Source: Crocinitomicaceae bacterium (GTDB lineage: Bacteria; Bacteroidota; Bacteroidia; Flavobacteriales_D; Crocinitomicaceae). From it: DNA of 64,000 nucleotides. The notes under the pieces are model-generated. The model searched no databases, was not told the origin of the DNA, and saw only the letters and a program-made list of their open reading frames with translations. The position numbers and the translations under genes were made by a program. Location of the stretch: positions 36,399-100,398 of the forward strand of contig JANRBR010000011.1 of NCBI GenBank assembly GCA_030727405.1, read 5' to 3'. Shown here in pieces: positions 54,249-61,892 of the stretch; position 1 is the first letter of the stretch; each line of letters opens with the position of its first letter.

Positions 54249-54775
54249 CTATTATGAAAAAAAGTATGGAGCAATTGTGTGAGGCATTCATCAACAGAAT
54301 TCATAGTAGTATCAAGCACTAAATCCACTTTTTTTGAGCGTTCAAAAGGCGCAGAAACACCAGTAAATTGAGCTAAAGAACCTTCATCCACTTGTCTGTA
54401 CAAACCTTTGACATCACGTTGACGACAGGTTTTCAAATCCGCATCTACAAATATAAAACGAACTGTATTGCCCAATACTTGGGAAACCATGTCGCGATGA
54501 CTTTCCTCTGGCGTGATAAATGATGCCAAAACAATTTGGTTGTTATCCGACATCAATTTGGAAATTTCTGCCGCACGTCGGATATTTTCCATTCGATCAT
54601 CCGAGGAAAAACCCAAATCCTTGTTGATTCCTTGGCGCAATTGGTCCCCATCGATAGAAAATACAGGAAGTCCTTTGGACTTTAATGCTTCCCCAAGCCT
54701 ATTAGACAAAGTCGATTTTCCGGAACCCGAGAGTCCAAAAAACCAGAATACCTTAGGAATTGTGCTAGTTGACAT
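54245..54775 (-). CDS. cysC: Adenylylsulfate kinase
   Basis: It phosphorylates APS to PAPS, used for sulfate reduction or sulfotransferases. The 176-residue product has the P-loop WFFGLSGSGKSTLSNRL, the substrate-binding SIDGDQLRQGINKDLGFSSDDRMENIRR and the APS motif FITPEESHRDMV. The frame extends 21 codons upstream to 54838, but the ATG at 54775 fits the family. It is first in the cysC-cysD-cysN operon. No sulfite reductase genes are nearby. Confidence 0.95.
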   Translation of the reverse strand: MSTSTIPKVFWFFGLSGSGKSTLSNRLGEALKSKGLPVFSIDGDQLRQGINKDLGFSSDDRMENIRRAAEISKLMSDNNQIVLASFITPEESHRDMVSQVLGNTVRFIFVDADLKTCRQRDVKGLYRQVDEGSLAQFTGVSAPFERSKKVDLVLDTTMNSVDECLTQLLHTFFHNR

Positions 54776-54825
54776 TAGGCAATAAAAGTAATGAATTACG
54801 CGGAAGAAAGAAAGTGGACAAAAAA

Positions 54826-54855
54826 AAACTCCTTCCAAAAAATTGGAAGGAGTTT
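54826..54855 (-). terminator. Terminator of the rpsF-rpsR-rplI operon
   Basis: The 11-bp stem AAACTCCTTCC/GGAAGGAGTTT (54826-54836 with 54845-54855) has an 8-nt loop and, on the minus strand, a following run of T. It lies 21 nt after rplI. Confidence 0.92.
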
Positions 54856-54875
54856 CAATTTATTTGTGAGAAAGC

Positions 54876-55322
54876 TTATTCGCTTACCACTTCGAATTTG
54901 AATGCTTGTTTCACACCTTTGTAGATGTTTGCTTCCACTTCGTATGTTCCAATCTCACGGATTGGCTCATCTTTAATTTTCAATGATTTACGGTCGATGT
55001 CATGTCCAAGTGCACGAAGTGCATCAGCCAATTGAACCGTATTTACAGAACCAAAGATTTTACCGTTCTCACCTGCTTTTGTAGCAATAGTGATGGTTAA
55101 ATCAGCAATTTTAGCCGCTAATTCTTGGGCTTCAGCTAAATTTTTAGATTCTTTGTGAGATTTTTGACGCATAATCTCTGCGTGTGCTTTTTTAGCGCTA
55201 GCCGTAGCAAGCGTCGCATATCCTTGAGGAATCAAGAAGTTACGACCGTATCCAGGTTTTACGTTCACGATTTCGTTTGCGTAACCTAATTTATCAACGT
55301 TTTTCTTTAAGATAATTTCCAT
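54876..55322 (-). CDS. rplI: 50S ribosomal protein L9
   Basis: The 148-residue two-domain ribosomal protein has the N-terminal rRNA-binding MEIILKKNVDKLGYANEIVNVKPGYGRNFLIPQGYA, a long connecting helix, and the C-terminal domain with KAGENGKIFGSVNTVQLADALRA and DRKSLKIKDEPIREIG. It is the last gene of the S6-S18-L9 operon, 30 nt after rpsR. Confidence 0.98.
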   Translation of the reverse strand: MEIILKKNVDKLGYANEIVNVKPGYGRNFLIPQGYATLATASAKKAHAEIMRQKSHKESKNLAEAQELAAKIADLTITIATKAGENGKIFGSVNTVQLADALRALGHDIDRKSLKIKDEPIREIGTYEVEANIYKGVKQAFKFEVVSE

Positions 55323-55352
55323 GACTTTTCAGTTTTTCTGTTCAACAAATGA

Positions 55353-55613
55353 TTATTTCAACATATCACCAACGTATGGAAGGATCGCTAGGTGACGAGC
55401 ACGTTTGATCGCTTTGTTGACTCTCTTTTGGTATTTCGCAGAAGTACCAGTGATACGACGTGGAAGAATTTTACCTTGCTCGTTTACCAATTTCAATAAG
55501 AAACCAGCATCTTTATAATCAATAAACTTGATGCCGCTTTTCTTAAATCGGCAGTATTTGTCCTTCTTAATATCAATATTAATCGGGGTTAGATAACGAA
55601 TATCGTTTGACAT
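55353..55613 (-). CDS. rpsR: 30S ribosomal protein S18
   Basis: The 86-residue product has [60 protein letters not shown] in its body, the complete S18 signature, and ends with LPYVGDMLK. It forms the platform heterodimer with S6, encoded 28 nt upstream. The N-terminus is extended relative to minimal S18, as is common in Bacteroidota. Confidence 0.98.
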   Translation of the reverse strand: MSNDIRYLTPINIDIKKDKYCRFKKSGIKFIDYKDAGFLLKLVNEQGKILPRRITGTSAKYQKRVNKAIKRARHLAILPYVGDMLK

Positions 55614-55641
55614 CTTTTAATTTTTTAAGGTTAACAATTAG

Positions 55642-55980
55642 TTAGGCAGTAGCTCCAGCTTTTGCGCGTCTTTTCTCTGAGTATGTAACATGATCAACGT
55701 CCATTTTTACCGTTAAAAAACGTAAAACTCGTTCATCGCGCTTCATCATCAATTCGAAGTTAGCAACAACATTTCCTTCCGCTTGAAATTCTACTAAAAA
55801 GTAGAAACCAGTGGATTTTTTCTGGATTGGGTACGCCAACTTGCGCAAACCCCAGTTCTCCGAATGCTTGATTGAACCACCAAGTGATTTAATCTCACCT
55901 TCGAATTTCTGTACTGCTTCCTTTGCCTGATCATCAGACAAAACGGGAGTTAAAATGAAAACAGTTTCGTAAGAATTCAT
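55642..55980 (-). CDS. rpsF: 30S ribosomal protein S6
   Basis: The 112-residue product has [43 protein letters not shown] and [16 protein letters not shown], the standard S6 fold pattern. It is the first gene of the operon. A consensus promoter lies about 33-63 nt upstream. Confidence 0.98.
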   Translation of the reverse strand: MNSYETVFILTPVLSDDQAKEAVQKFEGEIKSLGGSIKHSENWGLRKLAYPIQKKSTGFYFLVEFQAEGNVVANFELMMKRDERVLRFLTVKMDVDHVTYSEKRRAKAGATA

Positions 55981-56012
55981 AAGATTATTTTTTAAAATTA
56001 ATTAATCGGGTG

Positions 56013-56043
56013 CAAAGATACATATTCTAGTTTAATCGTGCAA
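56013..56043 (-). promoter_or_regulatory. Promoter of the rpsF operon
   Basis: On the minus strand TTG (56043-56041), a 20-nt spacer and TATCTTTG (56020-56013) are followed by CACCCG. Spacer length, -7 and the CACCCG extension are identical to those of the tRNA-Lys promoter. Confidence 0.85.
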
Positions 56044-56100
56044 GCGCTTTTTGTTTGCTTTTTCTAGGTTCTTTCTATGTATTTTCTTTACCTTCGTCTT

Positions 56101-56775
56101 ATGTCATTTTTCACAGAAGATTACCTACATTTCTTTATTGAATTGGCGGCAAACAACCATAAAGATTGGTTCGATGTCAACCGTAAACGCTACGAAGAAT
56201 CGGTAAAAAAGCCATTTTACGCCTTTACGCAACACCTTATCCACCAGCTGGCTAAATCCGATTCTCAATTTGCTGATTTACAAGTAAAAGACTGTGTTTT
56301 TCGGATCAATCGTGACATCCGTTTCTCGAAGGACAAAACACCTTACAAACTGATGTGTTCGGCGGTCGTCGCTCCAAATGGAAAGAAAAGCAAGGCTGTG
56401 AACGGCATTTACTTTGAATTGAGCCCGGAACACGTGAGGGCATACGGTGGAATTTACGAAATCGATAAGGAAGACCTTGAATTGGTGCGAGAGGGAATCG
56501 CTGCGAATATGGAAGAATTCAGAGGGATTTATGAATCAAAGTCCTTCAAGAAAACCTTCGGGAAAATCCTCGGAGAGAAAAATAAAATTCTCCCTGCTCA
56601 CCTCAAAGAGGCAGCCCAAGAAGAAAACCTCATATACAATAAACAATGGTATTTTTATGCCGAATTTCCCGCTGAAACGTTACTAGCAGATCATTTAGAT
56701 AAACAATTGTTGCAGTGCTACGAAGCTGGAAAACCTTTAGAACAATTTTTTAATCAATTTATACAACGCGCATGA
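56101..56775 (+). CDS. DUF2461 family protein
   Basis: The 224-residue cytoplasmic protein has the DUF2461 signature: FFIELAANNHKDWFDVNRKRYEESVKKPF, FRINRDIRFSKDKTPYKLMCSAVVAP, and YFELSPEHVRAYGGIYEIDKEDLELVREGI. The function is unknown. An upstream ATG (56077) would add eight hydrophobic residues with no counterpart in the family, so 56101 is preferred. It overlaps the peptidase gene by 4 nt (ATGA). Confidence 0.9.
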   Translation: MSFFTEDYLHFFIELAANNHKDWFDVNRKRYEESVKKPFYAFTQHLIHQLAKSDSQFADLQVKDCVFRINRDIRFSKDKTPYKLMCSAVVAPNGKKSKAVNGIYFELSPEHVRAYGGIYEIDKEDLELVREGIAANMEEFRGIYESKSFKKTFGKILGEKNKILPAHLKEAAQEENLIYNKQWYFYAEFPAETLLADHLDKQLLQCYEAGKPLEQFFNQFIQRA

Positions 56776-58880
56776 AACGCCTCCTTTTACCTGTCATATT
56801 ATTAATCGCTTCATTTTCCTTTGCTCAAAAAAAGGAAATGAGTGTCAAAGAATCCGTACTTCTGCAACGCAGCGTTTCTCCAGATCGAGTAACGAATTTC
56901 CTTTGGATGAACGACAGCGAATACACCACTTGCAGCAAGGACTACAAAACAATGTATAAATCCTCTGTTGGAAATGACAAGTCTATAGACCTCATCACAA
57001 TCGATGAAATCAACAAAGAGTTAGGTTCTTCCTTTGGTAATTTCTTTGGCGCGGAATGGGAAAATGATCATTCTTTATTATTAAATGATGGACAAACCAT
57101 CGCTCGTTTTGACATTCAAACGAAAACTGGGAAAATTCTTAAAAATTCCGTTTCAAACTCCGGAAACCATTCCTACCATGCTGCATCGAATCAATTGGCC
57201 TATACCATTGATAACAACTTATATGTAGATGGTCGTGCAATAACGAAAAATTCAGATAAGAACATTGTCTCTGGTCAATCAATCGCTCGCAATGAATTTG
57301 GGATTTCTGGCGGAATATTTTGGTCAATAAAAGGATCTTTTCTTGCCTTTTATCAAAAAGACGAAACAAATGTTCACGACTATCCACTTCTGGATGTGAA
57401 TACCACACCGGCTTCCTTGGTCTCCATTAAATACCCAATGGCCGGACAAAAATCCGAAAAACCTCGCGTTGGAATTTATAATGTAAAGTCAAAAAAAGTA
57501 ATTTACATCTCACCAAGTGGAGCTTCGGACGATTACTTTACCAATTTAACGTTCACGCCAGATGAGCAATTCATTATTGTAGCCGAAGTAAACCGCGATC
57601 AAAATCACATGTGGTTAAATGTTTATTCCACGAAAACCGGAAAGTTTGTTAAAACCTTATTCGAAGAGAAAAACGATAAATGGATCGAACCCGAACACCC
57701 CGCTTTCTTCCCAAATGCAACATCTAATTCTTTTGTATGGATTTCCGAACGCGATGGGTTCAACAATTTGTATCTGTATGACTTCAATGGAAAAATGATG
57801 CAAAAACTGACGAATCATGCGTTTGTCGTGAAGGATCTATTGTGCGCGACAAAAGATGGTTCAAAATTTTACTATACGGCAACGGGTGAAAATCCCACCA
57901 ACACCTTAATCTACCTTTGCGACCTACAAGGAAATACCGAATTAATGACCAAAGAAGAAGGGACACATAGTTTTAGTCTTTCCACGGATGGGACTTATTT
58001 CATGGATGCCTTTTCGAGCTTAACCGTGCCATTTAAAAGCATGCTTTGGACAAACAACGGCAAAATGGCAAAGTTACTGATGGAATCCAAAGAAAAATTG
58101 GTTGATTACAACGTTGGAACGACAGAAATTGGCTCCATCAAAGGAAAAGATGGTTCTGACTTATACTACAGAATGATCAAGCCTAGTAATTTTGACCCTT
58201 CGAAAAAATACCCTGTTCTTGTTTACGTCTATGGTGGTCCACACGCACAAATGGTGACAAATTCATGGTTAGCTGGAGCAAATTTATGGATGCACTGGAT
58301 GGCGAATCAAGGATACATCATTTACACCTTGGATAACCGCGGATCTGGTGAACGAGGATTTGCATTTGAATCTCAAATTCACCGTCAATTAGGAACAGTT
58401 GAAATGGAAGACCAATTATCAGGTGTTGAATTTTTAAAATCCCTAAACTATGTGGATGGCAATCGCCTTGCCGTGCATGGTTGGTCTTTTGGTGGTTTTA
58501 TGACCACTTCATTGATGTTGCGTCAAGCAGGGGTATTTAAGGTTGGTGTCGCTGGCGGACCAGTAACGGACTGGAAATACTATGAAATTATGTATGGAGA
58601 ACGCTACATGGATCGTCCGGAGCAAAACAAAGCGGGATACGATGCCAATTCCTTGTTGAATTACACGAAAAACTTAAAAGGTGACTTATTGTTGATTCAT
58701 GGGTCCATCGATGATGTAGTGGTGATGCAGCACAACGAAGCATTGTTAAAATCCTTTATCGAGAATGGTGTACAGGTGGATGATTTCATTTATCCAATGC
58801 ACAAACACAATGTCACTGGAAAAGACCGAGCTCATCTAATGGAAAAGGTATTGTTGTATATATTGGAAAACAACAAGTAA
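56772..58880 (+). CDS. S9 family peptidase, dipeptidyl-peptidase IV type
   Basis: This periplasmic serine peptidase cleaves N-terminal dipeptides, typically after Pro or Ala. The 702-residue product has a signal peptide (MKRLLLPVILLIASFSFAQ), a DPPIV-type propeller (about 40-450) and an alpha/beta-hydrolase domain. The triad is Ser572 in GWSFGG, Asp647 in HGSIDDVV and His679 in MHKHNV. A partial DNRGSGERGF oxyanion segment is also present. It is coupled to the DUF2461 gene. Confidence 0.95.
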   Translation: MKRLLLPVILLIASFSFAQKKEMSVKESVLLQRSVSPDRVTNFLWMNDSEYTTCSKDYKTMYKSSVGNDKSIDLITIDEINKELGSSFGNFFGAEWENDHSLLLNDGQTIARFDIQTKTGKILKNSVSNSGNHSYHAASNQLAYTIDNNLYVDGRAITKNSDKNIVSGQSIARNEFGISGGIFWSIKGSFLAFYQKDETNVHDYPLLDVNTTPASLVSIKYPMAGQKSEKPRVGIYNVKSKKVIYISPSGASDDYFTNLTFTPDEQFIIVAEVNRDQNHMWLNVYSTKTGKFVKTLFEEKNDKWIEPEHPAFFPNATSNSFVWISERDGFNNLYLYDFNGKMMQKLTNHAFVVKDLLCATKDGSKFYYTATGENPTNTLIYLCDLQGNTELMTKEEGTHSFSLSTDGTYFMDAFSSLTVPFKSMLWTNNGKMAKLLMESKEKLVDYNVGTTEIGSIKGKDGSDLYYRMIKPSNFDPSKKYPVLVYVYGGPHAQMVTNSWLAGANLWMHWMANQGYIIYTLDNRGSGERGFAFESQIHRQLGTVEMEDQLSGVEFLKSLNYVDGNRLAVHGWSFGGFMTTSLMLRQAGVFKVGVAGGPVTDWKYYEIMYGERYMDRPEQNKAGYDANSLLNYTKNLKGDLLLIHGSIDDVVVMQHNEALLKSFIENGVQVDDFIYPMHKHNVTGKDRAHLMEKVLLYILENNK

Positions 58881-58881
58881 A

Positions 58882-59274
58882 TTGGAAACCTTACTTATTG
58901 CCTACATCCCATTAATTCTAAGTATTTTACTCAGTAGAAGGATGATGCAGCGATCCATACGAGCATTAGAAGACGAGCTAAAACTAAAATTGATTCACTT
59001 TTCTACAAAAGACAAATCGCTGCAACTTGGAATAGTTGCAGCGATTATGGTATTGTTTTTAGTGAATATGAAATTTAAGTGGATTTCATTTTATCCATCT
59101 TTGTACCTAGCCTTAGCAGTCATGATGACTTTAGCCATTATTTCTGTATACCGAGCTTATCGAAAATTGAAAATCGAGGGTTTTCCAGATTGGTACTTGA
59201 AGGACATGGTCAAAAGCAACCTTTTGCGCTCGCTCGGATTGACCTTGTTCCTTTTAACCTTGGCTTTCGTTTAA
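58882..59274 (+). CDS. Small membrane protein of unknown function with TTG start
   Basis: No family is recognised. The 130-residue product has hydrophobic helices at about 3-18, 50-62, 70-90 and 112-130, with a basic amphipathic stretch between the first two (RRMMQRSIRALEDELKLKL). There is no ATG near the 5' end; the first usable codon is TTG at 58882, one base after the peptidase stop, suggesting coupling. Its 3' end overlaps the convergent rhodanese gene by 4 nt. Confidence 0.65.
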   Translation: METLLIAYIPLILSILLSRRMMQRSIRALEDELKLKLIHFSTKDKSLQLGIVAAIMVLFLVNMKFKWISFYPSLYLALAVMMTLAIISVYRAYRKLKIEGFPDWYLKDMVKSNLLRSLGLTLFLLTLAFV

Positions 59275-59576
59275 ATCTTTCCTTTTAAGCTCATCCATCC
59301 ACCACCATTATGAACTTCAGCGTATCCTGCGGATTTCAAAACGCTTTTAGCGCTTGCACTTCTCATTCCTGAGGCACAGCAAGTAATCACGGTTTTGTTT
59401 TTAGGAATTTTCCCTAAAGAACCTTGCAAACTTTGAAGCGGTACATTTATCGATCCCTTGATGTGTCCACCTTGGTATTCTGCAGGTGTGCGAACATCCA
59501 CAATCACCGCACCCTCCTTAACAAGTTGCTTGTAATCAACTGACTTCATTCCAAATAATTTTCCTAATATAGACAT
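59271..59576 (-). CDS. Rhodanese-like sulfurtransferase (1)
   Basis: The 101-residue single rhodanese domain has VDVRTPAEYQGGHIKGSINVPL and the active-site loop CCASGMRSASAKSVL, with the persulfide Cys before Ala-Ser-Gly-Met-Arg. There is no signal peptide, but the N-terminal ILGKLFG segment is mildly hydrophobic. It lies 19 nt after a second rhodanese gene with a nearly identical active-site loop. Confidence 0.93.
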   Translation of the reverse strand: MSILGKLFGMKSVDYKQLVKEGAVIVDVRTPAEYQGGHIKGSINVPLQSLQGSLGKIPKNKTVITCCASGMRSASAKSVLKSAGYAEVHNGGGWMSLKGKI

Positions 59577-59595
59577 GATTTACTTTTTTATGTGA

Positions 59596-59847
59596 TTACA
59601 TTCTTCCATTCACTTCCATCCAGCCGCCACCGTTCTCGCAGTCAAGGCCTAAGGATTGAAAATACTGTGTTGCCTGACCAGAACGCATTCCCGAAGCACA
59701 ACAAAACAAAATGGGTTGAGGCATTGCCTTCACCTCTTCTACCCTACCAGCAATTTCTTGCAAAGGAATGTTAACAGATCCTGCCACATGGCCACCAGTG
59801 AATTCCGCATGCGTACGGACATCGATAATTGTTTGAAAACTTGACAT
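59596..59847 (-). CDS. Rhodanese-like sulfurtransferase (2)
   Basis: The 83-residue single rhodanese domain has IDVRTHAEFTGGHVAGSVNIPL and the active-site loop CCASGMRSGQATQYF. It is shorter than its neighbour at the N-terminus. The two share DVRT-AE, GGH and CCASGMRS, and both end in a NGGGWM motif, so they look like tandem duplicates. It begins 2 nt after the DUF6132 gene. Confidence 0.93.
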   Translation of the reverse strand: MSSFQTIIDVRTHAEFTGGHVAGSVNIPLQEIAGRVEEVKAMPQPILFCCASGMRSGQATQYFQSLGLDCENGGGWMEVNGRM

Positions 59848-59849
59848 AT

Positions 59850-60056
59850 TTACTTTTGTTTAGCGATAAAAAATTCATGAATAAATTGAAAAAGAAAACC
59901 TCCGATGAAAAAACCAAAAATGACATTATAAACCGGACTTGTTTGCATGTAACACCCTGTTTCACATTTAACATTTAAGAAATAAATGTATCCACCAATT
60001 GCTCCTAATGCGTATCCAAGAATGGTCCAAAATGTACGTGTTTTGAGAAAAGTCAT
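59850..60056 (-). CDS. DUF6132-like small membrane protein
   Basis: The 68-residue product has two membrane helices (FWTILGYALGAIGGYIYFL and VYNVIFGFFIGGFLFQFI) around a Cys-containing loop (VKCETGCYMQTSP). This resembles DUF6132 proteins that sit beside rhodaneses in Bacteroidota. The paired Cys suggest a sulfur-handling or transport role, which is inference. The ATG at 60056 is preferred to the upstream 60113 because TACCTTTG at 60075-60082 looks like the promoter -7. Confidence 0.75.
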   Translation of the reverse strand: MTFLKTRTFWTILGYALGAIGGYIYFLNVKCETGCYMQTSPVYNVIFGFFIGGFLFQFIHEFFIAKQK

Positions 60057-60074
60057 CCGCAGTATTTTTTTTGA

Positions 60075-60082
60075 CAAAGGTA
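60075..60082 (-). promoter_or_regulatory. -7 element of the DUF6132-rhodanese operon
   Basis: TACCTTTG on the minus strand fits TAnnTTTG and lies 18 nt before the ATG at 60056. Confidence 0.55.
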
Positions 60083-60146
60083 AAGTCTCTTTTAGAATCC
60101 ATCTGTAGCACAAGTTACATAATTTAGAATCGACCTAATTTCTTCT

Positions 60147-60154
60147 TACTTTTG
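60147..60154 (+). promoter_or_regulatory. -7 element before the acidic protein gene
   Basis: TACTTTTG fits TAnnTTTG, 16 nt before the ATG at 60171. Confidence 0.5.
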
Positions 60155-60170
60155 TAAAAAAAAGACAGTC

Positions 60171-60650
60171 ATGAAACAAGTAAGTCTAGCATCCATTGAG
60201 AAAGCCATTGAAATCGTTGACCATTTAACGGACGATCAATTAGAAAATGTATCTGAAAAATATGCCTTGGCACAGCAAGAATTATTGGATTATGTCATGA
60301 CAGCTCCGTCAGAGTATAAAAACGAAGACTTAGAAGGATTATTAATTTATTATTTCTGTGTTATCTCCGAATGTTTCACACAGGAAGGAATCAAACTTCG
60401 ACAAGTTACGGAAGCGGACATCGATGAAATCGAAGAACCATACTTTGATATGTTGGAACAATATTTCGACGAAGAAGACGAAGAAATCATCGAGTCGTTT
60501 TGTGATCAGCCATTTTTAGCCCAATTTATGGCCATGGAAGTTTCTACCGAAGATGAAGATGGCTCAAGCTTGGATGAAGAAACTGCCACTCAACTGTTTA
60601 TTGTGACGTTGGCCATGATTTCGTTGATGAATCGCGCCATCGAAGCATAG
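60171..60650 (+). CDS. Acidic helical protein of unknown function
   Basis: No family is recognised. The 159-residue product has no signal peptide, is strongly acidic (YFDEEDEEIIESF, STEDEDGSSLDEETAT) and is predicted to be mostly helical. It has its own -7 element and stands alone between the divergent rhodanese operon and the SRP RNA gene. Confidence 0.7.
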   Translation: MKQVSLASIEKAIEIVDHLTDDQLENVSEKYALAQQELLDYVMTAPSEYKNEDLEGLLIYYFCVISECFTQEGIKLRQVTEADIDEIEEPYFDMLEQYFDEEDEEIIESFCDQPFLAQFMAMEVSTEDEDGSSLDEETATQLFIVTLAMISLMNRAIEA

Positions 60651-60691
60651 GAATTACCAAAAATTGTTCGTTCGAATAAAAAGAAATCCCT

Positions 60692-60699
60692 ACATTTGC
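60692..60699 (+). promoter_or_regulatory. -7 element of the SRP RNA gene
   Basis: TACATTTG fits TAnnTTTG; the RNA 5' end at about 60703 is 4 nt downstream, the distance expected for a -7 box. Confidence 0.7.
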
Positions 60700-60702
60700 A
60701 TG

Positions 60703-60799
60703 GGGTAAGTCTTTTACGACCAGCTCCCTCTTAATCCTCCAGGACAGGAATGTAGCAAAGGTATGAGGTTGAGCGGTGCGATAAGAGTAGCTTACCCCT
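60703..60799 (+). ncRNA. ffs: Bacterial small signal recognition particle RNA (4.5S-like)
   Basis: This is the RNA core of SRP that binds Ffh for co-translational targeting. The ends pair perfectly (GGGGTAAG 60703-60710 with CTTACCCC 60791-60798). The apical domain shows the universal helix-8 elements: the symmetric loop strands CAGG (60740-60743) and AGCA (60754-60757) enclose a 3-bp stem ACA/TGT capped by a GGAA tetraloop (60747-60750). TC and eight T follow as a terminator. The apical stem ACA/TGT replaces the usual TCC/GGA of E. coli. Confidence 0.95.
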
Positions 60800-60875
60800 C
60801 TTTTTTTTAATAGAATTTGATTCTTAATTCTCTTCCCAACTTAGCATTACACCTTTCCTGTCAGGATAAAATCTG

Positions 60876-60883
60876 TATCTTTG
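60876..60883 (+). promoter_or_regulatory. -7 element of the terminal operon
   Basis: TATCTTTG fits TAnnTTTG and ends 4 nt before the ATG at 60888, so the transcript would be nearly leaderless. Confidence 0.55.
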
Positions 60884-60887
60884 TTAC

Positions 60888-61892
60888 ATGAAGATCTCCG
60901 CATCTATATACAGCGATAAAAGCCGCTCATTAAAAGAAGTGATTCTGGATTTAGTTGCGCATCAAGTAGACCTATTACATGTCGACTGCAACGATGAATT
61001 GACTGTTTTTGAGGACATCGCGAACATCCGAACATGGTGTGACCTACCGATTGATTTGCACATCATCACCGAGCAACCATCAAAGTATTACGATTTATTG
61101 GAGAGAAATCCGGTAGAATACGTGACTTTTCAAGTAGAAAACCTAAAAGAGCCATTAGAAATCCCAACTTCCATCACCGGAAAGAAAGGATTGGCCATCA
61201 TCACCCCTACTCCTATTTCTGCTTTTGACCCATATGTGGACTTTGATTTCATTTTAATCATGGCGACCATTCCAGGACAAAGTGGAGGAAAGTTTGACCG
61301 ATTGAATTTTGCAAAAATCCGTCAATTCCGCACCAAATACCCGAGTAAATCCATACACGTGGACGGAGGTGTAAATGGAGAAGTATCTTTCATTCTGCGA
61401 AACATGGGTGTGAGTTCTGCTGTTTCTGGCTCCTACTTATTCAATGGACCAAGCGTTGGAAATGCACTCATGAATTTAACCAAAAGAGAGATTGAATCAA
61501 CGTTTACGATGGGTGACTTTATGATTCCTCTAGAGGAAACGCCTACGTTTAACGTGACTGGCTGCTCGACCAGAATCATTTTAGAAGCAGTAGAAAACGG
61601 ACAAATGGGATTCGCATTAGCTATTGAAGGCGACAAGCAACTTTTCGGACTTGTTTCCAGTGCAGATATTCGCAAAACGTTCCTGAAGAATTTAGAAAAT
61701 ACAGCGAACATAGAACCTACAGCTTTTATCAATCGTCAACCCATGTGCATTCAAGAAAGTGCGACTGTCATTGAATTATTACAAACCTTAAAAAAATCAA
61801 ATTTCCCTATCATGTATTTACCCGTCGTGAACGATGAAGGTCAAGCAGTGGGAATCATTAATTTTGTCAACCTCATCAAGGGAGAACTATGA
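60888..61892 (+). CDS. Ribulose-phosphate-3-epimerase-like domain fused to a CBS pair
   Basis: Residues 1-195 form an RPE-type TIM barrel. Expected metal and catalytic residues are kept: His31, Asp33 and Asp36 in LLHVDCNDE, His58 in IDLHII, and Asp159 in HVDGGVN. Phosphate-binding Gly residues are present in IPGQSGGKF and SGSYLF. Residues about 205-334 are two CBS domains (TFNVTGCSTRIILEAVENGQMGFALAIEGDKQLFGLVSSADIRK in outline) resembling those of KdsD arabinose-5-phosphate isomerase. An active epimerase under nucleotide control is inferred. The next ATG overlaps its TGA (ATGA). Confidence 0.85.
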   Translation: MKISASIYSDKSRSLKEVILDLVAHQVDLLHVDCNDELTVFEDIANIRTWCDLPIDLHIITEQPSKYYDLLERNPVEYVTFQVENLKEPLEIPTSITGKKGLAIITPTPISAFDPYVDFDFILIMATIPGQSGGKFDRLNFAKIRQFRTKYPSKSIHVDGGVNGEVSFILRNMGVSSAVSGSYLFNGPSVGNALMNLTKREIESTFTMGDFMIPLEETPTFNVTGCSTRIILEAVENGQMGFALAIEGDKQLFGLVSSADIRKTFLKNLENTANIEPTAFINRQPMCIQESATVIELLQTLKKSNFPIMYLPVVNDEGQAVGIINFVNLIKGEL

